DNA from: Pseudorhodobacter ferrugineus DSM 5888
GTDB lineage: Bacteria > Pseudomonadota > Alphaproteobacteria > Rhodobacterales > Rhodobacteraceae
Assembly (NCBI RefSeq): GCF_000420745.1
Contig: NZ_ATVN01000025.1
Location: 1 to 39,877, forward strand
Direction: 5' to 3'
DNA length: 39,877 bases
Shown: piece by piece, positions 1-6,671 of the stretch
Position numbering within the stretch: the first letter of the stretch is position 1
Layout of the letters: every line of letters starts with the position of its first letter
Program-made: the position numbers and the translations under genes
The notes under the pieces: generated by a model
The model's database searches: none
Told to the model about the DNA's origin: nothing
Seen by the model: the letters and a program-made list of their open reading frames with translations, nothing else

Positions 1-261
1 GTCGACATCGATTCCAATTTGGTCGAGAACGCTATCCGCAGCCCGGCGATGAACCGTCGAAACGCACTTTTTGCGGGGCACGATGAGGGCGGTCGTAATT
101 GGGCCCGCTTCGCCAGTCTGATCGGCTCCTGTAAGATGAACGGCGTCGAGCCCTATGCCTATCTGCGCGATATCTTCATCAGGCTCGCCAACGGCCATCT
201 CGACAAGGACATCGACGCGTTGATGCCATGGGCCTACGCCCAGCTGCCAGATGGCTCATAA
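1..261 (+). CDS. tnpC: IS66 transposase TnpC, C-terminal fragment
   Basis: This is an 86-residue open frame running in from the window edge. It matches the C-terminal tail of IS66 TnpC (DDE transposase, Orf3). The family hallmarks are visible: the N-x-V-E-N-A-I-R-like start of the tail, an FAGHDEGG-like turn, and the CKMNGVEPYAYLRDIF segment near the end. The catalytic core is outside the window. If the two window ends are joined directly, the frame is continuous with the tnpA frame at 39701-39877, which would make a 145-residue TnpA-TnpC fusion. This means either an internally deleted IS or sequence missing at the contig break. Confidence 0.88.
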   Translation, partial: VDIDSNLVENAIRSPAMNRRNALFAGHDEGGRNWARFASLIGSCKMNGVEPYAYLRDIFIRLANGHLDKDIDALMPWAYAQLPDGS

Positions 262-362
262 GGACCTCGTCTCGTAGTCCCTGACGAGCTACCAACAGAC
301 CTCAGCTTCACGCGATCAACCAAACGCAACTGAAAAATCAATGGCCCGCGGCCGCCGCTTAC
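1..362 (+). mobile_element. IS66-family element, right-hand end
   Basis: The segment holds the 3' end of tnpC and the right terminal inverted repeat, which ends at 362. Read inward on the minus strand the terminus begins GTAAGCGG and matches the left terminus at 39611 at 21 of 28 positions; GTAAGCG-like ends are typical of the IS66 family. It is flanked at 363-370 by the 8-bp target duplication CATTGATC, also present at 39603-39610. The element therefore continues from the right end of the window to the left end. Confidence 0.9.
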
Positions 363-370
363 CATTGATC
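363..370. repeat. 8-bp IS66 target-site duplication, right copy
   Basis: CATTGATC directly follows the right IS terminus. The same octamer sits directly before the left terminus at 39603-39610. IS66 elements make 8-bp duplications. Confidence 0.9.
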
Positions 371-600
371 GTCTGGATCACGTCTTGCAGATCACGAAGG
401 TCACGGGCAAGACGGTCGATCGAGTAAACTACAATACTGTCGCCATCCCGCACATATTCAATCATCTCCTGAAGGGCCGGACGGTCCGCTGCTGACTTGC
501 CTGACAGCTTCTCCTCAAAAGTCTTATCAACCTGACCAAGATCCTGACGATCAAGGTTCTGGTCGATCGTGCTTACACGCCGATAACCGATAATCGCCAT
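363..600 (-). pseudogene. Serine resolvase/invertase, N-terminal half, split by IS66
   Basis: This is the first 79 codons and one base of a small serine recombinase. It begins MAIIGYRRVST, with the presumed nucleophile Ser10 in the R-x-S-T motif. It also has the DRxAR-type segment (SIDRLARDLRDL) that lies in the catalytic domain. The frame is cut at 363 by the IS66 terminus, and the remainder is at 39298-39602 on the same strand. Joining 238 nt here to 305 nt there gives 543 nt, exactly 181 codons including the stop. ATG at 600 fits the family start better than the upstream ATG at 621. The family resolves transposon or plasmid co-integrates and multimers. It is inactive unless the IS excises precisely. 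Confidence 0.9.
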
Positions 601-610
601 TTTGCTCTCC

Positions 611-735
611 ACTAGTAACATCTGCCTCTAGAGTAGCACCGAAACAGTAACAAGTAAATCAATTATAGCCCTGTTGTTACCGTAAATCGAATTGGCTGTT
701 ACCGTAACATCTGGCTAGAGTTCATTGTAACTATT
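611..735. promoter_or_regulatory. Candidate res site upstream of the split resolvase
   Basis: Just upstream of the resolvase start there are direct repeats. TGTTACCGTAA occurs at 675-685 and 697-707, and a longer related pair GTAACATCTG..CTAGAGT occurs at 615-634 and 704-721. Further GTAAC/GTTAC words lie between them. Clustered short repeats next to a serine resolvase gene are what a res site looks like, and the promoter would lie in the same stretch. The assignment rests on position and repetition only. Confidence 0.4.
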
Positions 736-823
736 GAGTTCACTTATGATGATGCAGTGCTAGCCCCAAGCGAAGGCCACCGCACAGAAGAACAGGGTGA
801 ATATCAGGGATCATGAACTTCAT

Positions 824-898
824 TCAACTTCTAACGCTGTCGGAGTGATCCAGGAACCAGCGGTATGTCTCGGCAATGCCGCCTTCAAGCGAGAAGCT
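824..898 (-). pseudogene. fcl: GDP-L-fucose synthase 3' fragment (copy 1)
   Basis: The minus strand encodes a 24-residue C-terminus, SFSLEGGIAETYRWFLDHSD and then SVRS, followed by a stop. It is nearly identical to the tail of the GDP-L-fucose synthase fragment at 36184-36318. That enzyme (WcaG/Fcl) makes GDP-L-fucose from GDP-4-keto-6-deoxymannose, and its C-terminus typically reads GI.xTY.WFL. No in-frame enzyme sequence is seen upstream on this strand. It is a relic that was too short for gene calling. Confidence 0.7.
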
Positions 899-1008
899 TA
901 AAACCGCAAAGCTTGGTATGCACATTGTAGGCGCTTCTCGTCGGAAATTCTTGGCCGCAAAATCACCCGCGAAACCGATACTCACGGGCCGAGCAATACT
1001 CGGAATAA

Positions 1009-1392
1009 TTAGGTTTTTTGGTCAACCACATACCTCAGCCAGTGCGCAAAATCTTCTGCTTCCAGCTTGCCTTGCGCCAAAAGAATTATTCGATCCGCGA
1101 CGCCCTCAACAGCCCAGTTAAGTGCGATGCCGTTGACATCGAGGCAGACGTCCATGGATTGGAATGCTGTACGTTTGTTGCCGTCATTGAAGCAGTGGCC
1201 TTGAGCGATCGCCTCGGCATAACAAGCCGCCAGCGCAAACGCGTCCTCAATCAATCCATACGCAAGGCGGTTGTCCACACGCGACAGCGCGCCCTCGAGC
1301 GATTTGTCACGCGCGCGTCCCACAAGATCGCCAGGGTTCAGAACTTCGTCATGAATGAGCTCAATAAGCTCTGCAGACAAGAGTCTGAACAC
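1009..1392 (-). CDS. doc: Doc-type toxin of a Phd/Doc system
   Basis: A 127-residue Fic-fold toxin. The motif HCFNDGNKRT at residues 66-75 matches the Doc signature HxFx(D/N)GNKRT. Doc kinases of this family phosphorylate elongation factor Tu and halt translation. The length fits the family (about 125 residues). The likely start is GTG at 1392, two bases after the antitoxin stop, so the pair is probably translationally coupled. The partner at 1395-1643 is a Phd-like antitoxin. A real toxin-antitoxin pair is the natural reading. Confidence 0.9.
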   Translation of the reverse strand: MFRLLSAELIELIHDEVLNPGDLVGRARDKSLEGALSRVDNRLAYGLIEDAFALAACYAEAIAQGHCFNDGNKRTAFQSMDVCLDVNGIALNWAVEGVADRIILLAQGKLEAEDFAHWLRYVVDQKT

Positions 1393-1394
1393 GC

Positions 1395-1643
1395 CTATTT
1401 GTCCTTAAGGTAGTCAAGAACGGGCTGGTTAACATCTTTCCGGCGCTTGAGGCTTCCCAAGACTTCGTCGCGTGTGGCAACACGGCTTTCGGTTTTCTGA
1501 ACAGCCTCGGCGGGTACAAAATACCCCACCAGAGCCGAATTCTTTAAAACCGCAACCGGATTGCCGCCGGAACGTTCAAGCACTTTATGCGGCTCGCGCA
1601 TTTCGGTCATTGTGGCAATGTGGGGTGTGAGGAGTTTGGTCAT
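1395..1643 (-). CDS. phd: Phd-type antitoxin
   Basis: An 82-residue protein with the usual YefM/Phd layout. The N-terminal DNA-binding part contains H-I-A-T-M-T-E-M-R-E-P-H-K and the stretch NPVAVLKNSALVGYFVPAEA, which corresponds to the family segment PVAVLxxNxPxxYxVP. A charged C-terminal tail would cover the toxin. It precedes doc in the same operon. The start at 1643 has a purine-rich GAGAGA box about six bases upstream. It probably represses its own promoter through the inverted repeat at 1664-1681. Confidence 0.88.
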   Translation of the reverse strand: MTKLLTPHIATMTEMREPHKVLERSGGNPVAVLKNSALVGYFVPAEAVQKTESRVATRDEVLGSLKRRKDVNQPVLDYLKDK

Positions 1644-1663
1644 GATGATCTCTCTGATGCATA

Positions 1664-1681
1664 TTGTAATATATACTGCAA
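1664..1681. promoter_or_regulatory. Probable Phd operator
   Basis: An imperfect 18-bp palindrome (TTGTAATATATACTGCAA) about 20 bases upstream of the phd start, with an AT-rich centre that could overlap a -10 element. Phd-family antitoxins bind such palindromes. Confidence 0.5.
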
Positions 1682-1796
1682 TGCGCGTTCATATGCAAGA
1701 ACGCCCGAATCTTCATACCATCTCCTGAGTAGATCCCCCCCAAAGCCCAGCGGTGAAACCCGCCGGGCTTTCCCACCGGGTCTTAGCAGCAGTTTC

Positions 1797-2096
1797 TCAG
1801 CCGTTGGGAAACAGGATCGCCTCTATGTCCATTGCGCCGTTCAACACGTGCAAGACGACGGTTCGGTCAGCTTCAACGCGACAGAAAATCAAATACCGAC
1901 CATGAACCCGGCGGCGAACACCGTGGCTCTCATAACGTGGGACGATGGGCCATGCCTCGGGCATATCAGCCAGTTCTGTGCAACTGCGGAATAGCTCCCG
2001 CACGAAGCTCAGGGCCCGGATCGGATTATCTTGTGCGATGTAGTCGCCAATCGCTTCGAGATCAGCCTCTGCCGCAGCCGTAAGTTCGACTATCAT
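1797..2096 (-). CDS. parE: ParE/RelE-superfamily toxin (pair 1)
   Basis: A 99-residue protein of the ParE family. It begins with the usual beta strand and long helices (MIVELTAAAEADLEAIGDYI). It has the central G-V-R-R-R-V-H-G-R-Y-L-I-F-C-R strand seen in ParE toxins and ends in L-F-P-N-G. ParE proteins typically poison DNA gyrase and RelE relatives cleave mRNA; the sequence alone does not separate these. The ATG at 2096 overlaps the antitoxin stop (ATGA), which implies coupled translation. Confidence 0.9.
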   Translation of the reverse strand: MIVELTAAAEADLEAIGDYIAQDNPIRALSFVRELFRSCTELADMPEAWPIVPRYESHGVRRRVHGRYLIFCRVEADRTVVLHVLNGAMDIEAILFPNG

Positions 2097-2350
2097 TTAG
2101 CAGCGCGACCCATGGCCTCATACTTGGCTTCAAGCCGTGCGAACACATCGCCTGCAGGGTTGGTACGCCCAGCCTCTGCGTCTGCAATCCCTTTGGCGAG
2201 TGCGTGGTCAAGTAAGGCGAGCCTTGCCTCGCGCTCTTGAATCAGGCGTATGCCCTCTCGCAGAACTTCGCTCTTGGAATTGTAACGCCCAGTCTCGACA
2301 AGTTTCGCGACGAAGCCCTCAAGTTGAGATCCAAGGTCTGCGCTGATCAT
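2093..2350 (-). CDS. parD: ParD-type antitoxin (pair 1)
   Basis: An 85-residue ribbon-helix-helix antitoxin. The N-terminal part (ISADLGSQLEGFVAKLVETG, then RYNSKSEVLREGIRLI) is the standard ParD DNA-binding and dimerisation region. The C-terminal tail would wrap the toxin. ATG at 2350 is chosen because a strong GGAGGGG box sits five bases upstream; the alternative ATG at 2362 lies on top of that box. It is followed by parE with an ATGA overlap and preceded by a perfect inverted repeat. Confidence 0.9.
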   Translation of the reverse strand: MISADLGSQLEGFVAKLVETGRYNSKSEVLREGIRLIQEREARLALLDHALAKGIADAEAGRTNPAGDVFARLEAKYEAMGRAAK

Positions 2351-2385
2351 TGTCCCCTCCAAAGCATCTAGATTTAAGAATACTA

Positions 2386-2408
2386 GACTTGATAATAGTT
2401 ATCAAGTC
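2386..2408. promoter_or_regulatory. ParD operator, perfect inverted repeat
   Basis: Ten-base arms GACTTGATAA and TTATCAAGTC separated by TAG, 36 bases upstream of the parD start. The position and symmetry fit a self-repressed toxin-antitoxin promoter. Confidence 0.65.
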
Positions 2409-2560
2409 CGATGCCCCAAATTTCGACGCCGTAAAGCCAGACCTCCGATAAATCCTGTTCTGCCTTCGAGCGGATCGTCCAAGACTTATAACGACCATGG
2501 GAGAGCGATCTTTTATGAGTGACTATGCCGATCGTTTCACGGCACTGAGTCCGCTTCCTC

Positions 2561-2597
2561 GATATTAGGTAGTTTTCAATTTATGGGTACCGCCCCC
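2561..2597 (+). repeat. Dispersed repeat, copy A
   Basis: The 37-bp unit GATATTAGGTAGTTTTCAAT...ATGGGT..C.GCCCC also occurs at 4044-4080 (copy B) and 39212-39249 (copy C), all in the same orientation. Copy A is the most diverged and includes TTTATGGGTACC. Read from the other strand each copy begins GGGG and ends near CTAATATCG. It resembles a solo transposon or IS terminus. No transposase for it is in the window. The rest of 2409-2688 holds no gene that I can recognise. Confidence 0.6.
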
Positions 2598-2688
2598 AGA
2601 GACCAAGCCAGATCCGCGCACACCTTCATGTCCGCCATCGCAATCGCCGCCATCGTCATCTTCTAGATATAATCAATGGCTCTTGACA

Positions 2689-3864
2689 CTAGTCCGCCAA
2701 CTTCCAATTCCGACGAATATAATCGTCGAACATTGGAACGGTGAAATCGATGTCGCCATACTGCGGACTGTAAATCATACCTTTGGCGATTATCTGCGCC
2801 CGACGAGGCCCTAACTTAGATGGTGCTTCACCCAATCGTTCGGCCACTTCTGATGACCGGTACGGTCCCTTTCCGATTCCTGACATCGCAATCACGTACT
2901 CACGTTCTTTTGGAGTTAGCCTGTCAAAGCGGACTTGGAAAAACCCGTCATCCAGCCTCATTAAGGCATTTTCTGTTGCCTTATTGATATCGCTTTTATC
3001 AATTGGCGATTTGTCAGCAGTATTCCAGGCTTGGAATCCCCATTCCTGCAAAAAGTATGGGTAACCCTCAGTAATTTTAAGAATTTCATTTAGAGCTTCG
3101 GAGGTTATTTTTTCCTCCTCGTCCTCTATCGGCCCCTTGATTGCTTTGATTGCAGCTTCAGCATCTAGCGGACCTACTTTCGGGTAGGAAAAGAGCCGTT
3201 CTGCATATGACTTGGCATCCCCTGAAAGACCGGCTAACTGCGGAAGACCAGCCCCGAAAAAAATGACTGGAAGTTGTTTTTGACCGACTTTGTGGATTGC
3301 TACTATTAGCGCTGCTAGTTCGGCTTCTTTTAGATATTGGACTTCATCAATTAGTAGACACCACCCCTTGCCTGCGGCTTTGGCCGCAGTACCAATGGCA
3401 ACAAACATATCAGGAAGATCATACTCCAAATTTCCACTATCTGCCACGCCGGGCTCTGGATCGACTGAGACTGACAAGTCACCGATCTGTACTTTGAATA
3501 CACTTGCAAAGCTCCTCAACGCTTTCATCGCATCATGCGTTTTCACTTTGGCAGACTCTATCAATGAGAGTTTGCGAAGTACTTGCTGCATTCTGGGATA
3601 CAAAAGTTCTGCCAGCGGCTTTTCCTCTGGAGCCTCAATAACAGATGTCAAATATCCTTCTTCCTCTGCTGCATTTTCAATAGTGTTTAACAGCACAGTC
3701 TTCCCTGTTCCACGTAATCCTAGCAACAATTGCGATCGCGCATGCCGTCCAATCCTTGTTCTTTTCAACGCGGTGAGAGCATCTTTGATTATCTCGTCTC
3801 GACCAGCAAGTTCTGGTGGCTGTGAGCCCGCTCCGGGCGCAAATGGGTTTCTCACAGGATCCAT
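2689..3864 (-). CDS. AAA ATPase with C-terminal winged helix, function unknown
   Basis: A 391-residue protein of the Orc1/Cdc6-like AAA (AAA_16) kind. Walker A is GLRGTGKT at residues 49-56, Walker B is CLLIDEV around 169-175, and a sensor-1-like strand (PVIFFGAG) is near 200. The C-terminal third looks like a winged helix (LTPKEREYVIAMSGIGKGPY, then RSSEVAERLG). Such orphan ATPases occur singly on mobile DNA and have no settled role. Candidates are replication, DNA remodelling or stress signalling. ATG at 3864 is preferred over GTG at 3876 because AGAGGT lies ten bases upstream. An inverted repeat upstream suggests self-regulation. No operon partner is seen. Confidence 0.8.
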   Translation of the reverse strand: MDPVRNPFAPGAGSQPPELAGRDEIIKDALTALKRTRIGRHARSQLLLGLRGTGKTVLLNTIENAAEEEGYLTSVIEAPEEKPLAELLYPRMQQVLRKLSLIESAKVKTHDAMKALRSFASVFKVQIGDLSVSVDPEPGVADSGNLEYDLPDMFVAIGTAAKAAGKGWCLLIDEVQYLKEAELAALIVAIHKVGQKQLPVIFFGAGLPQLAGLSGDAKSYAERLFSYPKVGPLDAEAAIKAIKGPIEDEEEKITSEALNEILKITEGYPYFLQEWGFQAWNTADKSPIDKSDINKATENALMRLDDGFFQVRFDRLTPKEREYVIAMSGIGKGPYRSSEVAERLGEAPSKLGPRRAQIIAKGMIYSPQYGDIDFTVPMFDDYIRRNWKLAD

Positions 3865-3884
3865 AGTTCTACACACCTCTAACT

Positions 3885-3910
3885 AGTTATACTAACAATG
3901 AGGTATAACT
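3885..3910. promoter_or_regulatory. Inverted repeat in the promoter of the AAA ATPase
   Basis: Perfect arms AGTTATAC (3885-3892) and GTATAACT (3903-3910) with a 10-base spacer, about 20 bases upstream of the start codon. It is probably an operator for a dimeric regulator. Confidence 0.45.
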
Positions 3911-4043
3911 TAGCAGAAGTCCATACAACTAGACCATAACATCCAAAAAAGTCGAAACCCGCCATTCGTGCCCTGCGCGGCATCGGTCAGCCTTGGGCTC
4001 GTTTATGCCGTTCGCTGTGGGATGAACCAAGGTCCGCTTCGGC

Positions 4044-4080
4044 GATATTAGGTAGTTTTCAATCTATGGGTCCTGCCCCT
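4044..4080 (+). repeat. Dispersed repeat, copy B
   Basis: The second copy of the unit at 2561 and 39212. Similarity to copy C extends leftward to about 3960 through ATTCGTGC...GGGCTC...TGAACCAAGGTC, at roughly 70-75 percent by eye. The repeated unit is therefore longer than 37 bp. Confidence 0.65.
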
Positions 4081-4100
4081 TAGGCATTCAATCACCGCTA

Positions 4101-5207
4101 TTAAGCCTCGCCCAGCTGGATCTCGTAATGCGTACTCCGCCCGCCTGCGCCCCCTCGGCATAGCAACCCAATATCAATCAGTGTGGCGATATCGCGCCCT
4201 GCAGTATCTTGAGAACAGTCTGCAATATTCGCCCATTTCGAAGACGTCAGCCTCCCATCAAACCCATCAAGGAGGCGGTTCAGGACTTTAACCTGGCGCG
4301 CATTCAATGCCATCTGCGATGCCCGATTCCAGAAACGGGCCTTGGCTAGAATCTTCGCCACTGCGGTCTCTGACTCCTCAATCGCGCGGCGCTGCAAAAC
4401 CAGAAACCACTTGATCCAAGACGTGATGTTCAAATCACCCCTCTGCGTCTTCTCAAGCAGATCATAATAGGCCTTCCCCTCTTTCTGGATCTGGGCAGAC
4501 ATAGAATAATAGCGATGTGGCGTACCCTCGGATCGCGCAAGCGCAAGGTCCGCAATCGCACGAGCGACACGACCGTTTCCGTCTTCGAACGGATGGATCG
4601 TCGCGAACCAGAAATGGAGAACTGCCGCTTTGAGAACCGGGTCCAGATTGGGAGGTGCGTTTAGCCAGTCCAGAAAACGCGACATTTCATGCGCAACCCT
4701 GTCTGCGGGTGGCGCCCTGTAATGGACACGCTCCCGGCCAAAGGCGCCTGAAATAACTTGCATCGGGCCACTATTATCGTCGCGCCACTGACCGACGCAG
4801 ATCTTGGAAAGGCCACTCCGCCCTGTCGGAAACAGGGCGCCATGCCAAGCAAATAGTCGCTCAGCCGTCACAGGCTCTTGGTACTGGCCTGTCGCATCCA
4901 GCATGACGTCAACAATCCCCTCAACGTTTCGGTCAACGGGGGGAAGTGCACCAATATCGATCCCGAGACGACGCGCGATTAAAGAGCGAACCTGTTGGGT
5001 GTCGAACTTTTCCCCTTCAATTTCACTGGTTTTTACAACGTCTTGTGTAAGAGCCTGAAGCATCGCCTCTTCACGCAAATCAAAGCCAACGGCCTCCATC
5101 TTCCCGAGTAACTTACCCTGCTCATGCCGGACTGCAGCCAGAAGTGTAGCAAGCGGGGCCTCGTCGAAAGTAAGCTCTGGCCAGTTTGGGTGTTCCCAGA
5201 TGTACAT
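4101..5207 (-). CDS. Fic family protein, class II, with inhibitory helix
   Basis: A 368-residue Fic protein with a DUF4172-like N-terminus (MYIWEHPNWP). The catalytic motif HPFEDGNGR is complete at residues 205-213, which predicts AMP transfer to a target protein. The segment TSEIEG at 60-65 fits the class II auto-inhibitory motif (S/T)xxxE(G/N), so activity is probably held off by its own Glu64. The C-terminal part (about 310-368) looks like a winged helix (LTSSKWANIADCSQDTAGRD), suggesting DNA binding or self-control. ATG at 5207 has GGAG upstream; the longer frame to 5261 lacks such support. Targets cannot be read from the sequence. Confidence 0.9.
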   Translation of the reverse strand: MYIWEHPNWPELTFDEAPLATLLAAVRHEQGKLLGKMEAVGFDLREEAMLQALTQDVVKTSEIEGEKFDTQQVRSLIARRLGIDIGALPPVDRNVEGIVDVMLDATGQYQEPVTAERLFAWHGALFPTGRSGLSKICVGQWRDDNSGPMQVISGAFGRERVHYRAPPADRVAHEMSRFLDWLNAPPNLDPVLKAAVLHFWFATIHPFEDGNGRVARAIADLALARSEGTPHRYYSMSAQIQKEGKAYYDLLEKTQRGDLNITSWIKWFLVLQRRAIEESETAVAKILAKARFWNRASQMALNARQVKVLNRLLDGFDGRLTSSKWANIADCSQDTAGRDIATLIDIGLLCRGGAGGRSTHYEIQLGEA

Positions 5208-5293
5208 GATATTCTCCGCACAATATGCGGTGGTATAGCCGTATATTCTCCGCAAAAGCAACAGTTATCACCGCATTTAGTGCGAAGAATATC
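5208..5293. promoter_or_regulatory. Repeated operator-like boxes upstream of fic
   Basis: The word ATATTCTCCGCA occurs at 5209-5220 and 5243-5254, and a near-inverted copy GCGAAGAATAT occurs at 5282-5292. Their spacing of 34 and about 39 bases across the promoter region suggests binding by a dimeric regulator, possibly the C-terminal domain of the Fic protein itself. Confidence 0.45.
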
Positions 5294-5374
5294 GGATGCT
5301 TTCTCAGGATCCAACCAAAGCAGAGTGCAAGCCAACTTTGAATTTGACGCCATTTAGTGATTGATCACAGGCAG

Positions 5375-5485
5375 TTACGCCATTCTCTACTGGCTCAACA
5401 TCGCCGAAATGCCCGAGCTTCAAATACCGCAATCGACCGGTAATCTTGGCTCGCACGCGCAAAGGCCTAGCCGCTGCAAGAAAGT
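5375..5485 (-). pseudogene. HigB/Gp49-like toxin fragment
   Basis: The minus strand encodes RVRAKITGRLRYLKLGHFGD followed by VEPVENGV. This is the core of phage-derived Gp49/HigB toxins, whose consensus is close to RAKI..RL.RLxLGNFGDVKPVGxGV. The N-terminal strand is not in frame and the match ends where the essential ELRI..GPGYRVY part should begin. It is a broken relic of a further toxin gene. Confidence 0.5.
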
Positions 5486-5674
5486 GCGGCTGAATCAGTG
5501 GCAGACCCCCCCTGCCCTGATCCAAGCCCATAGGTCCGCCGCCAGACGTATGCGCGATAACGAAGCGCGTCGTATTTCAAAATAGATCATCAGCTTGAAG
5601 TGAGCCAAAAAAACCATAAGTTGAGCAGAGTGCAATCATCACACAAAAATTCTGTAGAATTCAAAATTAAGGGA

Positions 5675-5703
5675 TTGACACATCAAACGATCTCGCCTAA
5701 AAA
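5675..5703 (+). promoter_or_regulatory. Sigma-70-like promoter pointing into the palindrome region
   Basis: TTGACA, a 17-base spacer and TAAAAA. The -35 is perfect and the -10 is weak (four of six). No gene follows for nearly 1 kb, so a transcript would be non-coding. Confidence 0.35.
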
Positions 5704-5851
5704 TAGGCTTCAGCCTTTCAAAATTAGGATTGGTATATATATACTATATAAGTATATAATAGTATTCTTTATATATACTATATCTATATATACCTTTATA
5801 TAAGATAGTATCCTTCTAGTACTCTATATATAAATACCTCCTTCTTTCTAT

Positions 5852-5897
5852 ATAAGCATAATCCACTGCTCCTTTAGGAGCAGTGGATTATGCTTAT
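5852..5897. repeat. 21-bp perfect hairpin, 4-base loop
   Basis: The arms at 5852-5872 and 5877-5897 are exact reverse complements around the loop TTTA; the inner arm reads CCACTGCTCC. There is no T-tract on either side in a terminator position, although AT-rich DNA surrounds it. Confidence 0.8.
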
Positions 5898-5912
5898 TAA
5901 GTATATACTTAA
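5897..5912. repeat. 16-bp perfect palindrome
   Basis: TTAAGTATATACTTAA, immediately after the 21-bp hairpin. A possible dimeric protein site. Confidence 0.7.
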
Positions 5913-5943
5913 GACTCTTACTGTACCTAAATAAGACTCCTTA

Positions 5944-6023
5944 CTCATCAAGCATGGGTCATAGCCTACAAGGAGGAGCCGTAGGCGACGACGCAGTAAA
6001 GGCGTTGACCCATGCTTGATGAG
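5944..6023. repeat. 18-bp long-range inverted repeat with inner hairpin
   Basis: The arms at 5944-5961 and 6006-6023 (CTCATCAAGCATGGGTCA and its exact complement) enclose 44 bases. Inside, GCCTAC (5964-5969) pairs with GTAGGC (5981-5986), and the purine-rich loop between them reads AAGGAGGAGCC. The folded form would be a branched stem. Confidence 0.8.
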
Positions 6024-6029
6024 ATATAA

Positions 6030-6620
6030 ATAGCAAACAACAATATCTCCTAATTTTTGACAAAGAGACCTAAACCAGAATCTGAGACCCTAAGATTCAA
6101 GTAACCAAACCCTACCATCCATGCGAGACCCAAGCCCCCTACCCCACCGATGCGACTTCCTTGGTTCCAAATTACCTTGGCTCCAAGTCCAACCCGTTCG
6201 GAATACCAAAATGACGAGGTGAACCACCGTTCCTTGGTTCCGCCACAGCGAACATCCCCCTGCACAATGCTCGGAGATCTGCCTCACAGCCCTGAACCAC
6301 CAGCCAAGACAGAGGCTATGAGCAAAAAGTCGCACAGGAGGCCCGCTAAGGGCTTTTGTGACTCGAGGTAGGCATTGGGTAAGTAAATCACGAGATGGCC
6401 ACTCAGTGAGGCTCGTTGAGCCTGTGATGGGCATTCTGAATGCATATCATCGCCGCTTATGCTGCCTGCCCCTGAGTGGATCACAGCCAAAGCCGAAACC
6501 ACGGCACAATTTGGAGACAGGGTTTTCTTTATTGGATCCCTGCAAAACCACAGCGCTCGAGAGATAGCATGAACACAGATGCTGCATCACAGCTGGTTCA
6601 CCGCTGGATATCAGATTCCA
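6030..6620. other. Non-coding stretch before ParDE-2
   Basis: I see no recognisable gene. Frames on both strands lack family resemblance and good start signals. CCTTGGTTCC is present twice, at about 6160-6170 and 6231-6240. A short GCCC-GGGC stem with TTTTGTG at 6341-6360 could be a weak rightward terminator. Confidence 0.4.
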
Positions 6621-6663
6621 TTGACCCAAATTGTGCATTGGCATATATTGCCAATAAAGGAGG
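6621..6663 (+). promoter_or_regulatory. Promoter, operator and RBS of ParDE-2
   Basis: TTGACC (6621-6626), a 17-base spacer and TATATT (6644-6649) form a good sigma-70 promoter. The inverted repeat ATTGGCA-TATAT-TGCCAAT (6637-6655) covers the -10, so an antitoxin bound there would block RNA polymerase. AAAGGAGG (6656-6663) is a strong ribosome site eight bases before the ATG. Confidence 0.75.
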
Positions 6664-6671
6664 CCTGACCC

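Larger units (their letters stand above)
5640..6030. other. AT-rich, palindrome-dense non-coding segment
   Basis: No coding frame is credible here. Positions 5728-5850 are almost pure A/T with many TATATA steps, unlike the rest of the window. Three perfect palindromic structures follow: 5852-5897, 5897-5912 and 5944-6023. A promoter-like TTGACA (5675-5680) with TAAAAA 17 bases later points rightward into the segment. It could be a structured RNA, a duplex-unwinding or origin region, or a transposon end of a type I do not recognise. Confidence 0.55.

Noticed and set aside
1018-1413. Plus-strand frames over the Phd/Doc, ParDE-1 and Wzc genes
   Set aside because: These are shadows of well-supported minus-strand genes and lack family motifs.
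5944-6023. Integron attC site or retron RNA
   Set aside because: The inner GCCTAC/GTAGGC stem hints at attC, but the RYYYAAC/GTTRRRY core pair and an integrase are missing. No reverse transcriptase is in the window, so a retron is unsupported.
6090-6434. Minus-strand 114-codon frame
   Set aside because: Trp/Arg-rich composition, no family likeness and no good ribosome site. It lies in a region with competing frames on both strands.
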